From assembly GCF_014863585.1 (NCBI RefSeq), contig NZ_CP062253.1, positions 5,942,001 to 6,006,000 on the forward strand: 64,000 bases of DNA, written 5' to 3'. Numbering within the stretch: position 1 is the first letter of the stretch; every line of letters starts with the position of its first letter. Under the pieces are notes generated by a model. The model made no database searches and was not told the origin of the DNA. It saw only the letters and a program-made list of their open reading frames with translations. Shown in pieces: positions 26,370-36,032 of the stretch. The DNA comes from Pseudomonas gozinkensis (GTDB taxonomy: Bacteria; Pseudomonadota; Gammaproteobacteria; Pseudomonadales; Pseudomonadaceae). A program made the position numbers and the translations under genes.

Positions 26370-27110
26370 ATGCGCTGTCAACCACTCTGCGAAAGACCGG
26401 TTTACATCTGGTTAAAAAACAAACAAAACTGCTTGCTGTGCGATGAACCTGCAGACGCGCAAATCCCGATCTGCACCGCCTGTGAAACCGATCTGCCGTG
26501 GCTGGGCGATCAATGCCTGACGTGCGCCCTGCCCTTGCCCGCTGCCGGGCTTACCTGTGGTGGCTGCCTGCAGGATCCGCCAGCCTTTGAACAGGTGGCC
26601 GTGCCATGGGTTTATGGCTTTCCGGTGGACACATTGATCACCCGTTTCAAGCACAACGCCAAATGGCCGCTTGGCCACTTGCTCGCCGACGTTCTCGGCG
26701 AGTTCCTGCAACATCGCTTCGAAGAAGACCTGCCTCGCCCGGACGCCCTGCTGCCGGTTCCACTTGCTCCGAAACGCCTGCGCCAGCGCGGCTTCAATCA
26801 AGCGGCGATGCTGGCGCAGTGGCTGGGCAAGTCACTCGACCTGCCTTGCGAGGAACACAGCCTTTTGCGCGTGCAGGATACCGACGCCCAGCAATCACTC
26901 GACGCCAAGGCCCGTAAACGCAATCTGCGTCACGCCTTCGCCTTGAGCCCCGATGCCCAGGTGCAAGGCCGGCACCTGGCCCTGGTCGACGACGTGCTGA
27001 CCACCGGCGCCACCGCCCAGGCGCTGGCCCGTTTGCTGATAGACGCCGGCGCCGCGCGGGTGGATGTGTACTGCCTGGCCCGCACGCCAAAACCCGGCGA
27101 CGCGGCTTGA
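26370..27110 (+). CDS. comF: ComF family protein (phosphoribosyltransferase-like)
   Basis: 246 residues. An N-terminal zinc-type cysteine region (CLLCDEP, CTAC, CLTC, CGGC) is followed by a type I phosphoribosyltransferase domain with the PRPP loop LALVDDVLTTGATA near 205-218. Members support DNA uptake in competent bacteria and are widely conserved elsewhere without a proven role. ATG 26370 follows AAGGAAG at 6 bp. The comF-bioB divergent pair is common in gammaproteobacteria. Confidence 0.93.
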   Translation: MRCQPLCERPVYIWLKNKQNCLLCDEPADAQIPICTACETDLPWLGDQCLTCALPLPAAGLTCGGCLQDPPAFEQVAVPWVYGFPVDTLITRFKHNAKWPLGHLLADVLGEFLQHRFEEDLPRPDALLPVPLAPKRLRQRGFNQAAMLAQWLGKSLDLPCEEHSLLRVQDTDAQQSLDAKARKRNLRHAFALSPDAQVQGRHLALVDDVLTTGATAQALARLLIDAGAARVDVYCLARTPKPGDAA

Positions 27111-27168
27111 CGGATACGCCTCGAGCCGCCAACGTCCTCCCTCAACCCTTCAGCACAAAGCGTCCGCC

Positions 27169-27933
27169 ATGTCCCTGCCCTCCCTGTTGTCCCAGCACAT
27201 CGTCCGCCGCCCGCAGCGCATTGCCTTGCTGCAACACATCGCCGAACAGGGTTCGATCACCCGCGCCGCGAAGAGCGCCGGCCTGAGTTACAAGGCGGCG
27301 TGGGATGCCATCGATGAGCTGAACAACCTCGCGCAAAAGCCTCTGGTCGAGCGCGCGGTCGGCGGCAAGGGCGGCGGTGGCGCCAAACTGTCGAGCGAAG
27401 GCGAACGGGTGCTGCGCCTGTATCAAAAGCTGCAAGCCTTGCAGGCCCAGGTGCTGGAAGCGGCCGAGGACGCCAGCGATCTGGACCTGCTCGGTCGGCT
27501 GATGCTCAGAACCAGCGCGCGCAATCAGCTGCACGGCAAAGTCGTGCTGATCGAAGGCCAGGGCCGCAACGACCTCATCCGCCTCGAACTGGCCGAAGGC
27601 CTGTCGATCGACGCGCAGATCACCCACGACAGCACCGTGCATCTGGAGCTGCAACCGGGCACTGAAGTGGTGGCGCTGATCAAGGCCGGCTGGCTCGAAC
27701 TGCTCGCGCCAGAGGCCACGCCTGCCGTCGGCCACAACCTTTTGAGCGGTCGGATCGAGGCGATTCTCGACGCCGAGGACGGCCCGAGCGAAGTGCGCAT
27801 CGCCCTGCCCAACGGCCAGACCCTGTGTGCGCTGGCCGAACCGCTGGACTTGCGCACCCGTGGCCTGACGGTCGAGCAACCGGTGCAGGTGCAGTTTTCC
27901 CCGTCCAATGTGCTGCTCGGAACACCGCTCTAA
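27169..27933 (+). CDS. ModE-type molybdate-responsive transcriptional regulator
   Basis: 254 residues, close to E. coli ModE. The N-terminal winged helix (QRIALLQHIAEQGSITRAA, GLSYKAAWDAIDELN) is followed by two Mop/TOBE repeats: TSARNQLHGKV near 110 and GHNLLSGRIEAIL near 185. ModE binds molybdate and then DNA, repressing molybdate uptake. No modABC or other molybdenum genes are adjacent, so this is an orphan copy, sitting 58 bp after comF. Start ATG 27169 is chosen by homology; no strong ribosome site is visible. Confidence 0.88.
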   Translation: MSLPSLLSQHIVRRPQRIALLQHIAEQGSITRAAKSAGLSYKAAWDAIDELNNLAQKPLVERAVGGKGGGGAKLSSEGERVLRLYQKLQALQAQVLEAAEDASDLDLLGRLMLRTSARNQLHGKVVLIEGQGRNDLIRLELAEGLSIDAQITHDSTVHLELQPGTEVVALIKAGWLELLAPEATPAVGHNLLSGRIEAILDAEDGPSEVRIALPNGQTLCALAEPLDLRTRGLTVEQPVQVQFSPSNVLLGTPL

Positions 27934-28002
27934 AGAGCGCTGCAACGAAAGCGTCATCGACCCGCATTAAGGTGGCTGCCAAAACCATGCAGGGAGCCTG
28001 AT

Positions 28003-29907
28003 GTGAGCCTATTAGAAGAAAACCAATCCACAGACCTGGAAAAAATGGTCGGCCTGAGCCGTCGCGGATTCATCAGCGCCGGCGCGCTGTGCGGCGCGGC
28101 AATGTTCCTCGGCGGCAACCTGCTGAGCCGCAGCGTGCTGGCCGCCAGTGTCAGCGCCGGCAATAGCCGTCTGCTCGGCTTCGACAGCATTCCGGCTGCC
28201 ACCACCGACGTCATCAGCCTGCCCAAGGGCTACAAGTCGTCGGTGCTGATCAGCTGGGGCCAGCCCCTGCACAAGAACGGCCCGGCCTTCGACCCAAGCG
28301 GCAATGGCACCGCGGCTGCACAGGAAGTGCAGTTCGGCGACAACAACGACGGCATGAGCCTGTTCGAATTCCCGGGCGAGAAAAACCGCGCGTTGATGGC
28401 GATCAACAACGAATACACCAACTACCGCTACCTCTATCCGCACGGCGGCATGCCGCAATCGGCCGAAGACGTGCGCAAGGCGCTGGCCTGCGAAGGCGTG
28501 TCGGTGATCGAAGTCCAGCGCAAGAACGGCCAGTGGCAGTTCGTCCAGGGTTCGCGCTACAACCGACGCATCCACGGTAACTCGCCGCTGCGTATCAGCG
28601 GCCCGGCAGCCGGTCACGAGCTGATGAAAACCAGCGCCGACAAGCACGGCAAGAAAGTCCTCGGCACCTTCCAGAACTGCGCCAACGGCAAGACGCCGTG
28701 GGGCACTTATCTGACCTGTGAAGAGAACTTCACCGACTGCTTCGGCAGCAGCAACGCTCAGCAACAATTCGACCCGGCGCAGAAACGCTACGGCGTGTCG
28801 GCCGCCAGCCGCGAGATCAACTGGCATCCGTTCGATCCGCGCTTCGACATGGCCAAGAACCCCAACGAGCTCAACCGTCACGGCTGGGTCGTGGAGATCG
28901 ACCCGTTCGACCCGCAATCGACCCCGGTCAAACGCACCGCGCTGGGCCGCTTCAAACATGAAAACGCCGCACTGGCCGAGACCGATGACGGTCGCGCCGT
29001 GGTGTACATGGGCGACGACGAACGCGGCGAGTTCATCTACAAATTCGTCAGCCGCGACAAGATCAACCACCGCAACGCCAAGGCCAACCGCGACATCCTC
29101 GATCACGGCACGCTGTACGTGGCCAGGTTCGATGCCGGCGACGGCAACCCGGATCACCCGAAAGGCCAGGGCCAGTGGATCGAACTGACCCACGGCAAGA
29201 ACGGCATCGACGCCAGCAGCGGTTTCGCCGATCAGGCCGAAGTGCTGATTCACGCACGTCTCGCCGCCAGTGTGGTCGGCGCCACGCGCATGGACCGTCC
29301 GGAATGGATCGTGGTCAGCCCGAAAGACGGCCAGGTTTATTGCACCCTGACCAACAACGCCAAGCGCGGCGAAGACGGCCAGCCGGTGGGTGGCCCGAAC
29401 CCGCGCGAGAAGAACGTCTACGGCCAGATCCTGCGCTGGCGCACCGACCGCGACGATCACGGTTCGAAGACCTTCGGCTGGGATCTGTTCGTGGTCGCCG
29501 GCAACCCGGGCGTCCATGCCGGGACGCCGAAGGGCGGTTCGTCGAATATCACGCCGCAGAACATGTTCAACAGCCCCGACGGCCTCGGTTTCGACAAGGC
29601 CGGACGGTTGTGGATTCTCACCGACGGCGACTCGAGCAACGCCGGTGATTTCGCCGGGATGGGCAACAACCAGATGCTCTGCGCCGATCCTGCGACCGGT
29701 GAGATTCGCCGGTTCATGGTCGGGCCGATCGGTTGCGAGGTCACCGGGATCAGTTTCTCGCCGGATCAGAAAACCCTGTTCGTCGGGATTCAGCACCCGG
29801 GCGAGAACGGCGGTTCGACCTTCCCCGAGCACCTGCCGAACGGCAAGCCACGGTCGTCGGTGATGGCGATCACCCGTGAGGATGGCGGCATCGTCGGCGC
29901 CTCATAA
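28003..29907 (+). CDS. phoX: PhoX-type alkaline phosphatase (DUF839), Tat-exported
   Basis: 634 residues from GTG 28003, preceded by AGGGAG at 6 bp. A twin-arginine signal (LSRRGFISAGALCGAAMFLG, residues 18-37) directs a folded protein to the periplasm. The rest is the PhoX/DUF839 beta-propeller (FENFTDCFG-like CEENFTDCFG, GDDERGEFIYKF, SPDGLGFDKAGRLWI). PhoX enzymes hydrolyse phosphate esters with calcium and iron. I looked for a Pho box in the 70 bp before the start and did not find a convincing one. Confidence 0.88.
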   Translation: MSLLEENQSTDLEKMVGLSRRGFISAGALCGAAMFLGGNLLSRSVLAASVSAGNSRLLGFDSIPAATTDVISLPKGYKSSVLISWGQPLHKNGPAFDPSGNGTAAAQEVQFGDNNDGMSLFEFPGEKNRALMAINNEYTNYRYLYPHGGMPQSAEDVRKALACEGVSVIEVQRKNGQWQFVQGSRYNRRIHGNSPLRISGPAAGHELMKTSADKHGKKVLGTFQNCANGKTPWGTYLTCEENFTDCFGSSNAQQQFDPAQKRYGVSAASREINWHPFDPRFDMAKNPNELNRHGWVVEIDPFDPQSTPVKRTALGRFKHENAALAETDDGRAVVYMGDDERGEFIYKFVSRDKINHRNAKANRDILDHGTLYVARFDAGDGNPDHPKGQGQWIELTHGKNGIDASSGFADQAEVLIHARLAASVVGATRMDRPEWIVVSPKDGQVYCTLTNNAKRGEDGQPVGGPNPREKNVYGQILRWRTDRDDHGSKTFGWDLFVVAGNPGVHAGTPKGGSSNITPQNMFNSPDGLGFDKAGRLWILTDGDSSNAGDFAGMGNNQMLCADPATGEIRRFMVGPIGCEVTGISFSPDQKTLFVGIQHPGENGGSTFPEHLPNGKPRSSVMAITREDGGIVGAS

Positions 29908-29913
29908 ACCGCG

Positions 29914-29980
29914 TTCGCGAGCAAGCTCGCTCCCACAGGGTTTGCGTTGAACCTGTGGGAGCTGGCTTGTCGGGTCGCCG
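29914..29980. repeat. REP pair, right copy divergent
   Basis: Left copy TTCGCGAGCAAGCTCGCTCC at 29914; right copy CCTGTGGGAGCTGGCTTGTC at 29952 is a GCTGGC type with an altered loop. It follows phoX directly and may end its transcript. Confidence 0.8.
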
Positions 29981-30084
29981 TATCGCAGCGATAGCGTCAC
30001 CACAGACACCAACCCCCTCACTGCCTGCCATCTGCGCTACCATGCTGAGCCGGACGCGGCAGCCTGCTGCGCGCAGGAGTCAGC

Positions 30085-31059
30085 ATGGCCCACCCGTTTG
30101 AAACCCTCACCCCAGACCTCGTGCTCGATGCCGTCGAAAGCATCGGCTTTCTGAGCGACGCGCGCATTCTGGCGCTCAACAGTTATGAAAACCGCGTCTA
30201 TCAGGTCGGCATCGAAGACTCGGAACCGCTGATCGCCAAGTTCTATCGCCCGCAGCGCTGGACCAACGACGCGATCCTGGAGGAGCACCAGTTCACCTTC
30301 GAACTGGCCGACGTCGAAATCCCGGTGGTGGCGCCATTGATCCACAACGGCGAAACCCTGCACGAACACGCCGGTTTTCGTTTCACCCTGTTTCCCCGTC
30401 GCGGTGGCCGGGCGCCGGAGCCGGGCAATCTCGACCAGTTGTATCGCCTCGGCCAGTTGCTCGGGCGCATGCACGCGGTCGGCGGGACCAAACCGTTCGA
30501 GCACCGCGAAGCGTTGGCCGTGAAGAACTTCGGCCATGACTCGCTGACCACCCTGCTGGAAGGCAACTTCATTCCCAAGAGCCTGCTGCCGGCCTACGAG
30601 TCCGTCGCCCGCGATCTGCTCAAGCGTGTGGAAGACGTCTACGCCAACACGCCGCACCAGAACATCCGCATGCATGGCGACTGCCACCCCGGCAACATGA
30701 TGTGCCGCGACGAGATGTTCCACATTGTCGACCTCGACGACTGCCGCATGGGTCCGGCGGTGCAGGACATCTGGATGATGCTCGCCGGCGACCGTCAGGA
30801 TTGTCTGGGACAACTGTCGGAATTGATGGACGGCTACAACGAATTCCATGACTTCGACCCGCGCGAACTGGCACTGATCGAACCGCTGCGCGCCCTGCGC
30901 CTGATGCATTACAGCGCGTGGCTGGCCCGGCGCTGGGACGATCCGGCGTTCCCCCGCAGCTTTCCGTGGTTCGGCAGCGAGCGGTATTGGGGCGATCAGG
31001 TGCTGGCGTTGCGTGAGCAACTGTCGGCGCTGAATGAAGAGCCGTTGAAGCTTTTCTGA
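30085..31059 (+). CDS. srkA: SrkA (YihE/RdoA) stress-response serine/threonine kinase
   Basis: 324 residues of the choline-kinase-like (APH) fold. The catalytic loop is MHGDCHPGNMM (Asp199, Asn204) and the metal-binding acid is in IVDLDDCRMGP (Asp216/Asp218). In E. coli this kinase counteracts the MazEF death pathway and aids survival of extracytoplasmic stress. No dsbA gene follows here as in E. coli. It is flanked on both sides by REP pairs, so it is probably a single-gene transcript. ATG 30085 follows GCAGGAGTC at 6 bp. Confidence 0.9.
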   Translation: MAHPFETLTPDLVLDAVESIGFLSDARILALNSYENRVYQVGIEDSEPLIAKFYRPQRWTNDAILEEHQFTFELADVEIPVVAPLIHNGETLHEHAGFRFTLFPRRGGRAPEPGNLDQLYRLGQLLGRMHAVGGTKPFEHREALAVKNFGHDSLTTLLEGNFIPKSLLPAYESVARDLLKRVEDVYANTPHQNIRMHGDCHPGNMMCRDEMFHIVDLDDCRMGPAVQDIWMMLAGDRQDCLGQLSELMDGYNEFHDFDPRELALIEPLRALRLMHYSAWLARRWDDPAFPRSFPWFGSERYWGDQVLALREQLSALNEEPLKLF

Positions 31060-31072
31060 TTCACCACAACCA

Positions 31073-31163
31073 CTGTGGGAGCGAGCTTGCTCGCGATAGC
31101 GGACCGACATTCGACATTGATGCCGAATGGACCATTGCCATCGCGAGCAGGCTCGCTCCCACA
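31073..31163. repeat. REP inverted pair (GAGC type)
   Basis: CTGTGGGAGCGAGCTTGCTC at 31073 faces TCGCGAGCAGGCTCGCTCCC at 31141. The centre has the short dyad TTCGACATTGATGCCGAA. Confidence 0.9.
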
Positions 31164-31253
31164 TTTGTCTTTCTGTTCGCAATTTTGCGACTCATTGATC
31201 GATGAATCTCCTTACAATCGCTGCTTTGTTAGCTGCCTAAGCAAGGATTCTGC

Positions 31254-32141
31254 ATGCAAGCCGCCAACCCGCGTCGCGGGTACATTCTGGGCCTTAGCGC
31301 CTACATCATCTGGGGACTGTTCCCGCTCTACTTCAAAGCCATCGCCGAAGTGCCGGCAGTGGAAATCATCATCCACCGGGTGCTGTGGTCGGCGCTGTTC
31401 GGCGCGCTGCTGTTGATGGTGTGGAAGCATCCCGGCTGGTGGCAGGAACTGCGCGACAACCCGAAACGCCTGGCGATTCTCGCGCTCAGCGGCACCTTGA
31501 TCGCGGCCAACTGGCTGACTTACGTCTGGTCGGTGAACAACGGCCGGATGCTGGAAGCGAGCCTCGGTTACTACATCAACCCGCTGGTGAACGTGCTGCT
31601 CGGCATGCTGATCCTCGGCGAACGCCTGCGGCGCATGCAGTGGCTGGCGGTCGGTCTGGCGGCGGTCGGCGTGGCGCAGCAGGTCTGGCAGGTGGGCAGT
31701 CTGCCGTGGGTGTCGCTGGTGCTGGCGCTGACCTTCGGTTTCTACGGGCTGATCCGCAAGCAGGCGCCGGTCAAGGCGTTGCCGGGGCTGGTGGTGGAAA
31801 CCTGGATGCTGGTGCCGATCGCCCTCGCGTGGCTGCTGTTCAATCCGACCGCGACCAGCGCCCAGGCCGAGTTCTGGACCACTTCGGAAGCCTGGTGGCT
31901 GGTGGCGGCCGGTCCGGTGACGCTGGTGCCGCTGGTCTGCTTCAACGCGGCGGCACGGCACCTGCCCTACACCACCCTCGGTTTCCTGCAATACCTGGCG
32001 CCGACTTTGGTGCTGCTGCAAGCCGTGCTGCTGTTTGGTGAGCACCTTTCGTCCAGCACACTGATCGCCTTCATGTTTATCTGGGCCGGTCTGGCGGTGT
32101 ACAGCGTCGATGCATGGCTGAGCCTGCGCCGGCGCAGCTGA
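31254..32141 (+). CDS. rarD: RarD, EamA/DMT-family inner-membrane transporter
   Basis: 295 residues with about ten membrane segments and the RarD N-terminus RGYILGLSAYIIWGLFPLYF, followed by HRVLWSALFGALLL. RarD belongs to the drug/metabolite transporter superfamily; its substrate is not established despite an early link to chloramphenicol sensitivity. Two EamA halves are apparent (1-145 and 150-290). The ATG is preceded by AAGGA at 6 bp. A palindromic hairpin at 32163-32187 probably ends the transcript. Confidence 0.9.
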   Translation: MQAANPRRGYILGLSAYIIWGLFPLYFKAIAEVPAVEIIIHRVLWSALFGALLLMVWKHPGWWQELRDNPKRLAILALSGTLIAANWLTYVWSVNNGRMLEASLGYYINPLVNVLLGMLILGERLRRMQWLAVGLAAVGVAQQVWQVGSLPWVSLVLALTFGFYGLIRKQAPVKALPGLVVETWMLVPIALAWLLFNPTATSAQAEFWTTSEAWWLVAAGPVTLVPLVCFNAAARHLPYTTLGFLQYLAPTLVLLQAVLLFGEHLSSSTLIAFMFIWAGLAVYSVDAWLSLRRRS

Positions 32142-32162
32142 TCAAAAAACACACAAACCTCC

Positions 32163-32187
32163 ACAGGCCACGGTTCTCGTGGCCTGT
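32163..32187 (+). terminator. Hairpin after rarD
   Basis: ACAGGCCACG/CGTGGCCTGT ten-base stem with GTTCT loop, 21 bp after the rarD stop. The following sequence is only weakly T-rich. Confidence 0.55.
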
Positions 32188-32204
32188 ACCGTTCCTTCCC
32201 AAGG

Positions 32205-32213
32205 TTATCCACA
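32205..32213 (+). promoter_or_regulatory. Perfect DnaA-box 9-mer (1 of 2)
   Basis: TTATCCACA, the high-affinity DnaA recognition sequence, in the gap between rarD and the GcvR-like gene. A second identical copy in the same orientation lies 113 bp downstream. Confidence 0.5.
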
Positions 32214-32317
32214 GCGTGATCCCCGCCGTTTGTGCGCAAGTCACTGAATGCTGGCGGTTTTTTGATCAATCTTCGCCAAGCCACGGCGGACGTGGCCTGG
32301 CGCTCAGTCTCTACAGG

Positions 32318-32326
32318 TTATCCACA
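32318..32326 (+). promoter_or_regulatory. Perfect DnaA-box 9-mer (2 of 2)
   Basis: TTATCCACA again, 39 bp beyond the 3' end of the leftward GcvR-like gene. Between the two boxes is a second GCCACG/CGTGGC dyad (around 32280-32296). Confidence 0.5.
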
Positions 32327-32364
32327 GGCAGGTGCACGTTTAAACTGGATAACCCGATCCGTCT

Positions 32365-32883
32365 TCACAGGTCGGTGCGCAGCACCAATTCCACCATCAA
32401 GTCATCGGCCAGGGTTTCCAGGCGCGATTGCAGCACATCCAGCGACAGGGTCAGCGGCACCGCGAGAATCGCCTCGGCGTGGAACAGCGGTTCGCTGCTC
32501 ATCGGCGCCGGGCGCACTTCGGTCACCAGCCGTTCGAGGTTGACGCCCTGCTCGCTCAGCAACCGGGTAATGTCGCGCACGATGCCCGGACGATCGTTGC
32601 CCACCAGTTCCATGGCGATCGGCTTCCAGGTGCAGGCCTGCTCGATACCGCTTTGGGCCACCAGCACGCGAATGCCTTGTGCCGACAGTGCTTGTAGGGC
32701 ATCGACTAATTCGTCGTAAGCCTCTGCCGGCACACCGACCCGCAGGATCCCGGCGAACTGCCCGGCCATCCGTGACATGCGGCTTTCCAGCCAGTTGCCG
32801 CCGTGTTCGGCGATGCATTGGGCGATGCGCTCGACCTGCCCGGGCTTGTCCGGGGCGAAGACGGTGAGTACGAGGTGATCCAT
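32365..32883 (-). CDS. GcvR-like protein with two ACT domains
   Basis: 172 residues: ACT domain 1 (residues ~3-75, LTVFAPDKPGQVERIAQCI) and ACT domain 2 (~88-165, MELVGNDRPGIVRDITRLLSEQGVNLE). This is the architecture of GcvR, which in E. coli binds GcvA to repress the glycine cleavage operon, and of other small amino-acid sensors. No gcvA or gcv genes are in the window. ATG 32883 has GAGGG 7 bp upstream. A TATACT-like -10 lies ~50 bp upstream on the minus strand, without a good -35. Confidence 0.8.
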   Translation of the reverse strand: MDHLVLTVFAPDKPGQVERIAQCIAEHGGNWLESRMSRMAGQFAGILRVGVPAEAYDELVDALQALSAQGIRVLVAQSGIEQACTWKPIAMELVGNDRPGIVRDITRLLSEQGVNLERLVTEVRPAPMSSEPLFHAEAILAVPLTLSLDVLQSRLETLADDLMVELVLRTDL

Positions 32884-33337
32884 GGCGCAGCCCTCTTGTC
32901 ATGACTTTTGTTATAGAAAAGCAAGTATAGGCAAGCGTTCGACAGACGCCTCAGACGCTCGAAATCACAAATCGTGTACAACTTTTTATATTTAGCTGGA
33001 ACAATCCATTGGTTTTTTGAGAACATCCCGTTCCGCGCCGTGACCGCAATGCGTCATGGGGTCGCAGAACGACGTAATTAGTCTGATTTTCACAACCGCA
33101 ACTCATCATGTAGTATGCCGCAGCGCGCACTACATAACGCTGGATCGATGTCTGCCCAAGGCACGTTCGCAACCCTGAAAGCCCCGTCAGCAAGGCCCCC
33201 AAGCCGTTGATTGGTCCCAACCCAGCCGCCAGCGATGGCATGTACTGGTCAAGGGGTTTGTGGTTTAAATGGCCAGAGGCTTCATTGTTAAATTGAAGAG
33301 CTGAAAAGCGAAATAGCTGAGCAGAGTGAGGCAAGCA
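32884..33337. other. 454-bp gene-free divergent region between gcvR-like gene and glcB
   Basis: No convincing coding sequence. It is AT-richer than its neighbours. It holds an inverted repeat ATGTAGT/ACTACAT (33108-33114 and 33129-33135, 14-bp spacer), a TTTAAATGG box near 33264 and the purine-rich leader of glcB. The length suggests a regulated glcB promoter well upstream of the gene, but I cannot place it. Confidence 0.6.
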
Positions 33338-35515
33338 ATGACTGAACACGTTCAAGTCGGTGGCCTGCAGGTCGCCAAAGTCCTGTTCGACTTCGTGAAC
33401 AACGAAGCCATTCCCGGTACCGGCCTCACCGCCGACAAATTCTGGGAAGGTGCCGACAAGGTCATTCACGACCTGGCGCCGAAGAACAAAGCCCTACTCG
33501 CCAAACGCGATGACTTCCAGGCTCGTATCGATGGCTGGCACCAGACTCGTGCCGGTCAGCCGCACGACGCCGTGGCCTATAAAGCCTTCCTGCAAGAGAT
33601 CGGTTATCTGCTGCCAGAAGCGGCTGATTTCCAGGCAACGACGCAAAACGTCGATGACGAAATCGCCCGTACCGCCGGCCCGCAACTCGTGGTTCCGGTG
33701 ATGAACGCCCGCTTCGCCCTCAACGCCTCGAACGCCCGCTGGGGTTCGCTGTACGACGCCCTGTATGGCACCGACGCCATCAGCGAAGCCGGCGGCGCGG
33801 AAAAAGGCAAAGGCTACAACAAGGTGCGTGGCGACAAAGTCATCGCCTTCGCCCGTGCGTTCCTCGACGAAGCCGCGCCACTGGCGACCGGCTCCCACGT
33901 CGATTCCACCGGCTACAAGATTGCTGACGGCAAACTGGTCGTCACCCTCAAGGGCGGCAACACCAGCGGCCTGCGCAACGAAGCTCAGTTGATCGGCTTC
34001 CAGGGCGACGCCAATGCGCCGATCGCGATCCTGCTGAAAAACAACGGCCTGCATTTCGAAATCCAGATCGATGCCAGCACCCCGGTCGGCCAGACCGATG
34101 CCGCCGGCGTCAAAGACATCCTGATGGAAGCGGCGCTGACCACCATCATGGACTGCGAAGACTCCGTGGCTGCCGTCGATGCCGACGACAAGGTTGTGAT
34201 CTACCGCAACTGGCTGGGCCTGATGAAAGGCGACCTCGCGGAATCCGTGTCCAAGGGCGGCCAGACCTTCACCCGCACCATGAACCCGGATCGCACCTAC
34301 ACCAAAGTCGACGGCAGTGAACTGACCCTGCACGGCCGCTCGCTGTTGTTCGTGCGTAACGTCGGTCACCTGATGACCATCGACGCGATCCTCGACAAAC
34401 ACGGCAACGAAGTGCCGGAAGGTATCCTCGACGGTCTGGTGACTTGCTTGGCGGCGATGCACAACCTGAGTGGCAACACTTCGCGCAAGAACACCCGCAC
34501 CGGTTCGGTCTACATCGTTAAACCGAAGATGCACGGCCCGGAAGAAGCGGCGTTCACCAACGAGCTGTTCGGTCGCATCGAAGACGTGCTGGGCCTCAAA
34601 CGCAACACCCTGAAAGTCGGGATCATGGACGAGGAGCGCCGTACCACGGTCAACCTCAAGGCCTGCATCCAGGCGGCCAGCGAGCGCGTGGTGTTCATCA
34701 ACACCGGTTTCCTCGACCGCACCGGCGACGAAATCCACACCTCCATGGAAGCCGGCCCGATGGTGCGCAAGGCTGACATGAAGGCCGAGAAGTGGATCGG
34801 CGCCTACGAGAACTGGAACGTCGATATCGGTCTGAGCACCGGCCTGCAAGGTCGTGCGCAAATCGGTAAAGGCATGTGGGCGATGCCCGACCTGATGGCA
34901 GCGATGCTCGAACAGAAAATCGCTCACCCGCTGGCCGGCGCCAACACCGCCTGGGTTCCGTCGCCGACCGCCGCTGCGCTGCACGCGCTGCACTACCACA
35001 AGGTCGACGTGTTCGCCCGTCAGGCCGAGCTGGCCAAACGTGCCCGCGCTTCGGTCGATGACATCCTGACCATCCCGCTGGCGGTCAACCCGAACTGGAC
35101 GCCGGAGCAGATCAGGAACGAACTGGACAACAATGCCCAGGGCATTCTCGGTTACGTGGTGCGCTGGATCGACCAGGGCGTGGGTTGCTCGAAAGTGCCG
35201 GACATCAACGACGTCGGCCTGATGGAAGACCGTGCGACGCTGCGTATCTCCAGCCAGCACATCGCCAACTGGCTGCGCCACGGCATCGTGAGCGAAGCGC
35301 AAGTGATGGAAAGCCTCAAGCGCATGGCGCCGGTGGTGGACCGTCAGAACGCCAACGACCCGCTGTACCGTCCGCTGGCCCCGAACTTCGACAGCAACAT
35401 CGCCTTCCAGGCGGCGGTCGAACTGGTGATCGAGGGCACCAAACAGCCGAACGGTTACACCGAGCCGGTCCTGCACCGTCGTCGTCGCGAGTTCAAGGCT
35501 GCCAACGGCCTGTAA
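33338..35515 (+). CDS. glcB: Malate synthase G
   Basis: 725 residues, the standard isoform G length. It condenses glyoxylate and acetyl-CoA to malate in the glyoxylate/glycolate pathways. Recognisable blocks include [17 protein letters not shown], the arginine-bearing [32 protein letters not shown] and the C-terminal catalytic-aspartate segment [15 protein letters not shown] 33338 follows GAGGCAAGCA (6-bp spacing); a start 12 bp earlier lacks support. It is a single-gene unit bounded by a strong terminator. Confidence 0.97.
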   Translation: MTEHVQVGGLQVAKVLFDFVNNEAIPGTGLTADKFWEGADKVIHDLAPKNKALLAKRDDFQARIDGWHQTRAGQPHDAVAYKAFLQEIGYLLPEAADFQATTQNVDDEIARTAGPQLVVPVMNARFALNASNARWGSLYDALYGTDAISEAGGAEKGKGYNKVRGDKVIAFARAFLDEAAPLATGSHVDSTGYKIADGKLVVTLKGGNTSGLRNEAQLIGFQGDANAPIAILLKNNGLHFEIQIDASTPVGQTDAAGVKDILMEAALTTIMDCEDSVAAVDADDKVVIYRNWLGLMKGDLAESVSKGGQTFTRTMNPDRTYTKVDGSELTLHGRSLLFVRNVGHLMTIDAILDKHGNEVPEGILDGLVTCLAAMHNLSGNTSRKNTRTGSVYIVKPKMHGPEEAAFTNELFGRIEDVLGLKRNTLKVGIMDEERRTTVNLKACIQAASERVVFINTGFLDRTGDEIHTSMEAGPMVRKADMKAEKWIGAYENWNVDIGLSTGLQGRAQIGKGMWAMPDLMAAMLEQKIAHPLAGANTAWVPSPTAAALHALHYHKVDVFARQAELAKRARASVDDILTIPLAVNPNWTPEQIRNELDNNAQGILGYVVRWIDQGVGCSKVPDINDVGLMEDRATLRISSQHIANWLRHGIVSEAQVMESLKRMAPVVDRQNANDPLYRPLAPNFDSNIAFQAAVELVIEGTKQPNGYTEPVLHRRRREFKAANGL

Positions 35516-35536
35516 CCTGCGCTGATGCCGGACATG

Positions 35537-35569
35537 AAAAAGCCCTGATCTTTCGATCAGGGCTTTTTT
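35537..35569. terminator. Strong bidirectional terminator between glcB and the receiver gene
   Basis: Fourteen-base perfect stem (35537-35550 with 35555-35568) around TTTC, with A-run and T-run flanks. It serves both convergent genes. Confidence 0.93.
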
Positions 35570-35585
35570 GTTTGCGCCGGAACAA

Positions 35586-36032
35586 CTAAGGCTCTATGCC
35601 GAGCTCATGTTTGACCAGCCCCAGCAACTTCGCCGTATCGATCGGCTTGAGCAGAAAGTCCACCACGCTCAAATGCATCGCCGCAATCGCATCCTTCACG
35701 TCGGCATCGCCCGAGACAATGATGATAGGCATCGCTGCCCGTACCGACTCGCGCACCTGACGAATCAGGTCCAGCCCACCGACATTGCCCATCCGCAGAT
35801 CGGTGATCACAAGACCAATGGAAGGTTTCTCTTCGAGCATCTTCAGGGCGGACTCACCGCTGGCAGCGGTCATGCACCGAATACCGTCCAACCCGAGAAT
35901 CTCCGACAACAGCTCCCGGGCGTCCTTGTCGTCATCGACGATCAATACACGCTGCGGTGGCAGATCGGGTTCGAGCATTACAGCGCTGAGCGCTTCCCGC
36001 TCGGCGTCGCTCAAAATATCGTGGTCGGACAT
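35586..36032 (-). CDS. Stand-alone response-regulator receiver protein
   Basis: 148 residues from ATG 36032: a ~25-residue N-terminal tail and one receiver domain. Acidic pocket Asp33/Asp34 (VLIVDDDKDA), phospho-acceptor Asp78 (LVITDLRMG) and the conserved lysine in LLKPID are present. There is no output domain, so it would act by protein contact, as CheY or Spo0F types do. No kinase gene is adjacent. It is divergent from the CBS/DUF294 gene, 259 bp away. Confidence 0.88.
   Translation of the reverse strand: MSDHDILSDAEREALSAVMLEPDLPPQRVLIVDDDKDARELLSEILGLDGIRCMTAASGESALKMLEEKPSIGLVITDLRMGNVGGLDLIRQVRESVRAAMPIIIVSGDADVKDAIAAMHLSVVDFLLKPIDTAKLLGLVKHELGIEP

Noticed and set aside
27934..28002. 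Pho box before phoX
   Set aside because: The best candidate (GCGTCAT and a poor second repeat) matches too few consensus bases in the second half site.
32205..32326. Replication origin
   Set aside because: Two DnaA boxes without an AT-rich unwinding region, and without dnaA, dnaN, rpmH or gidA genes nearby, do not make oriC.
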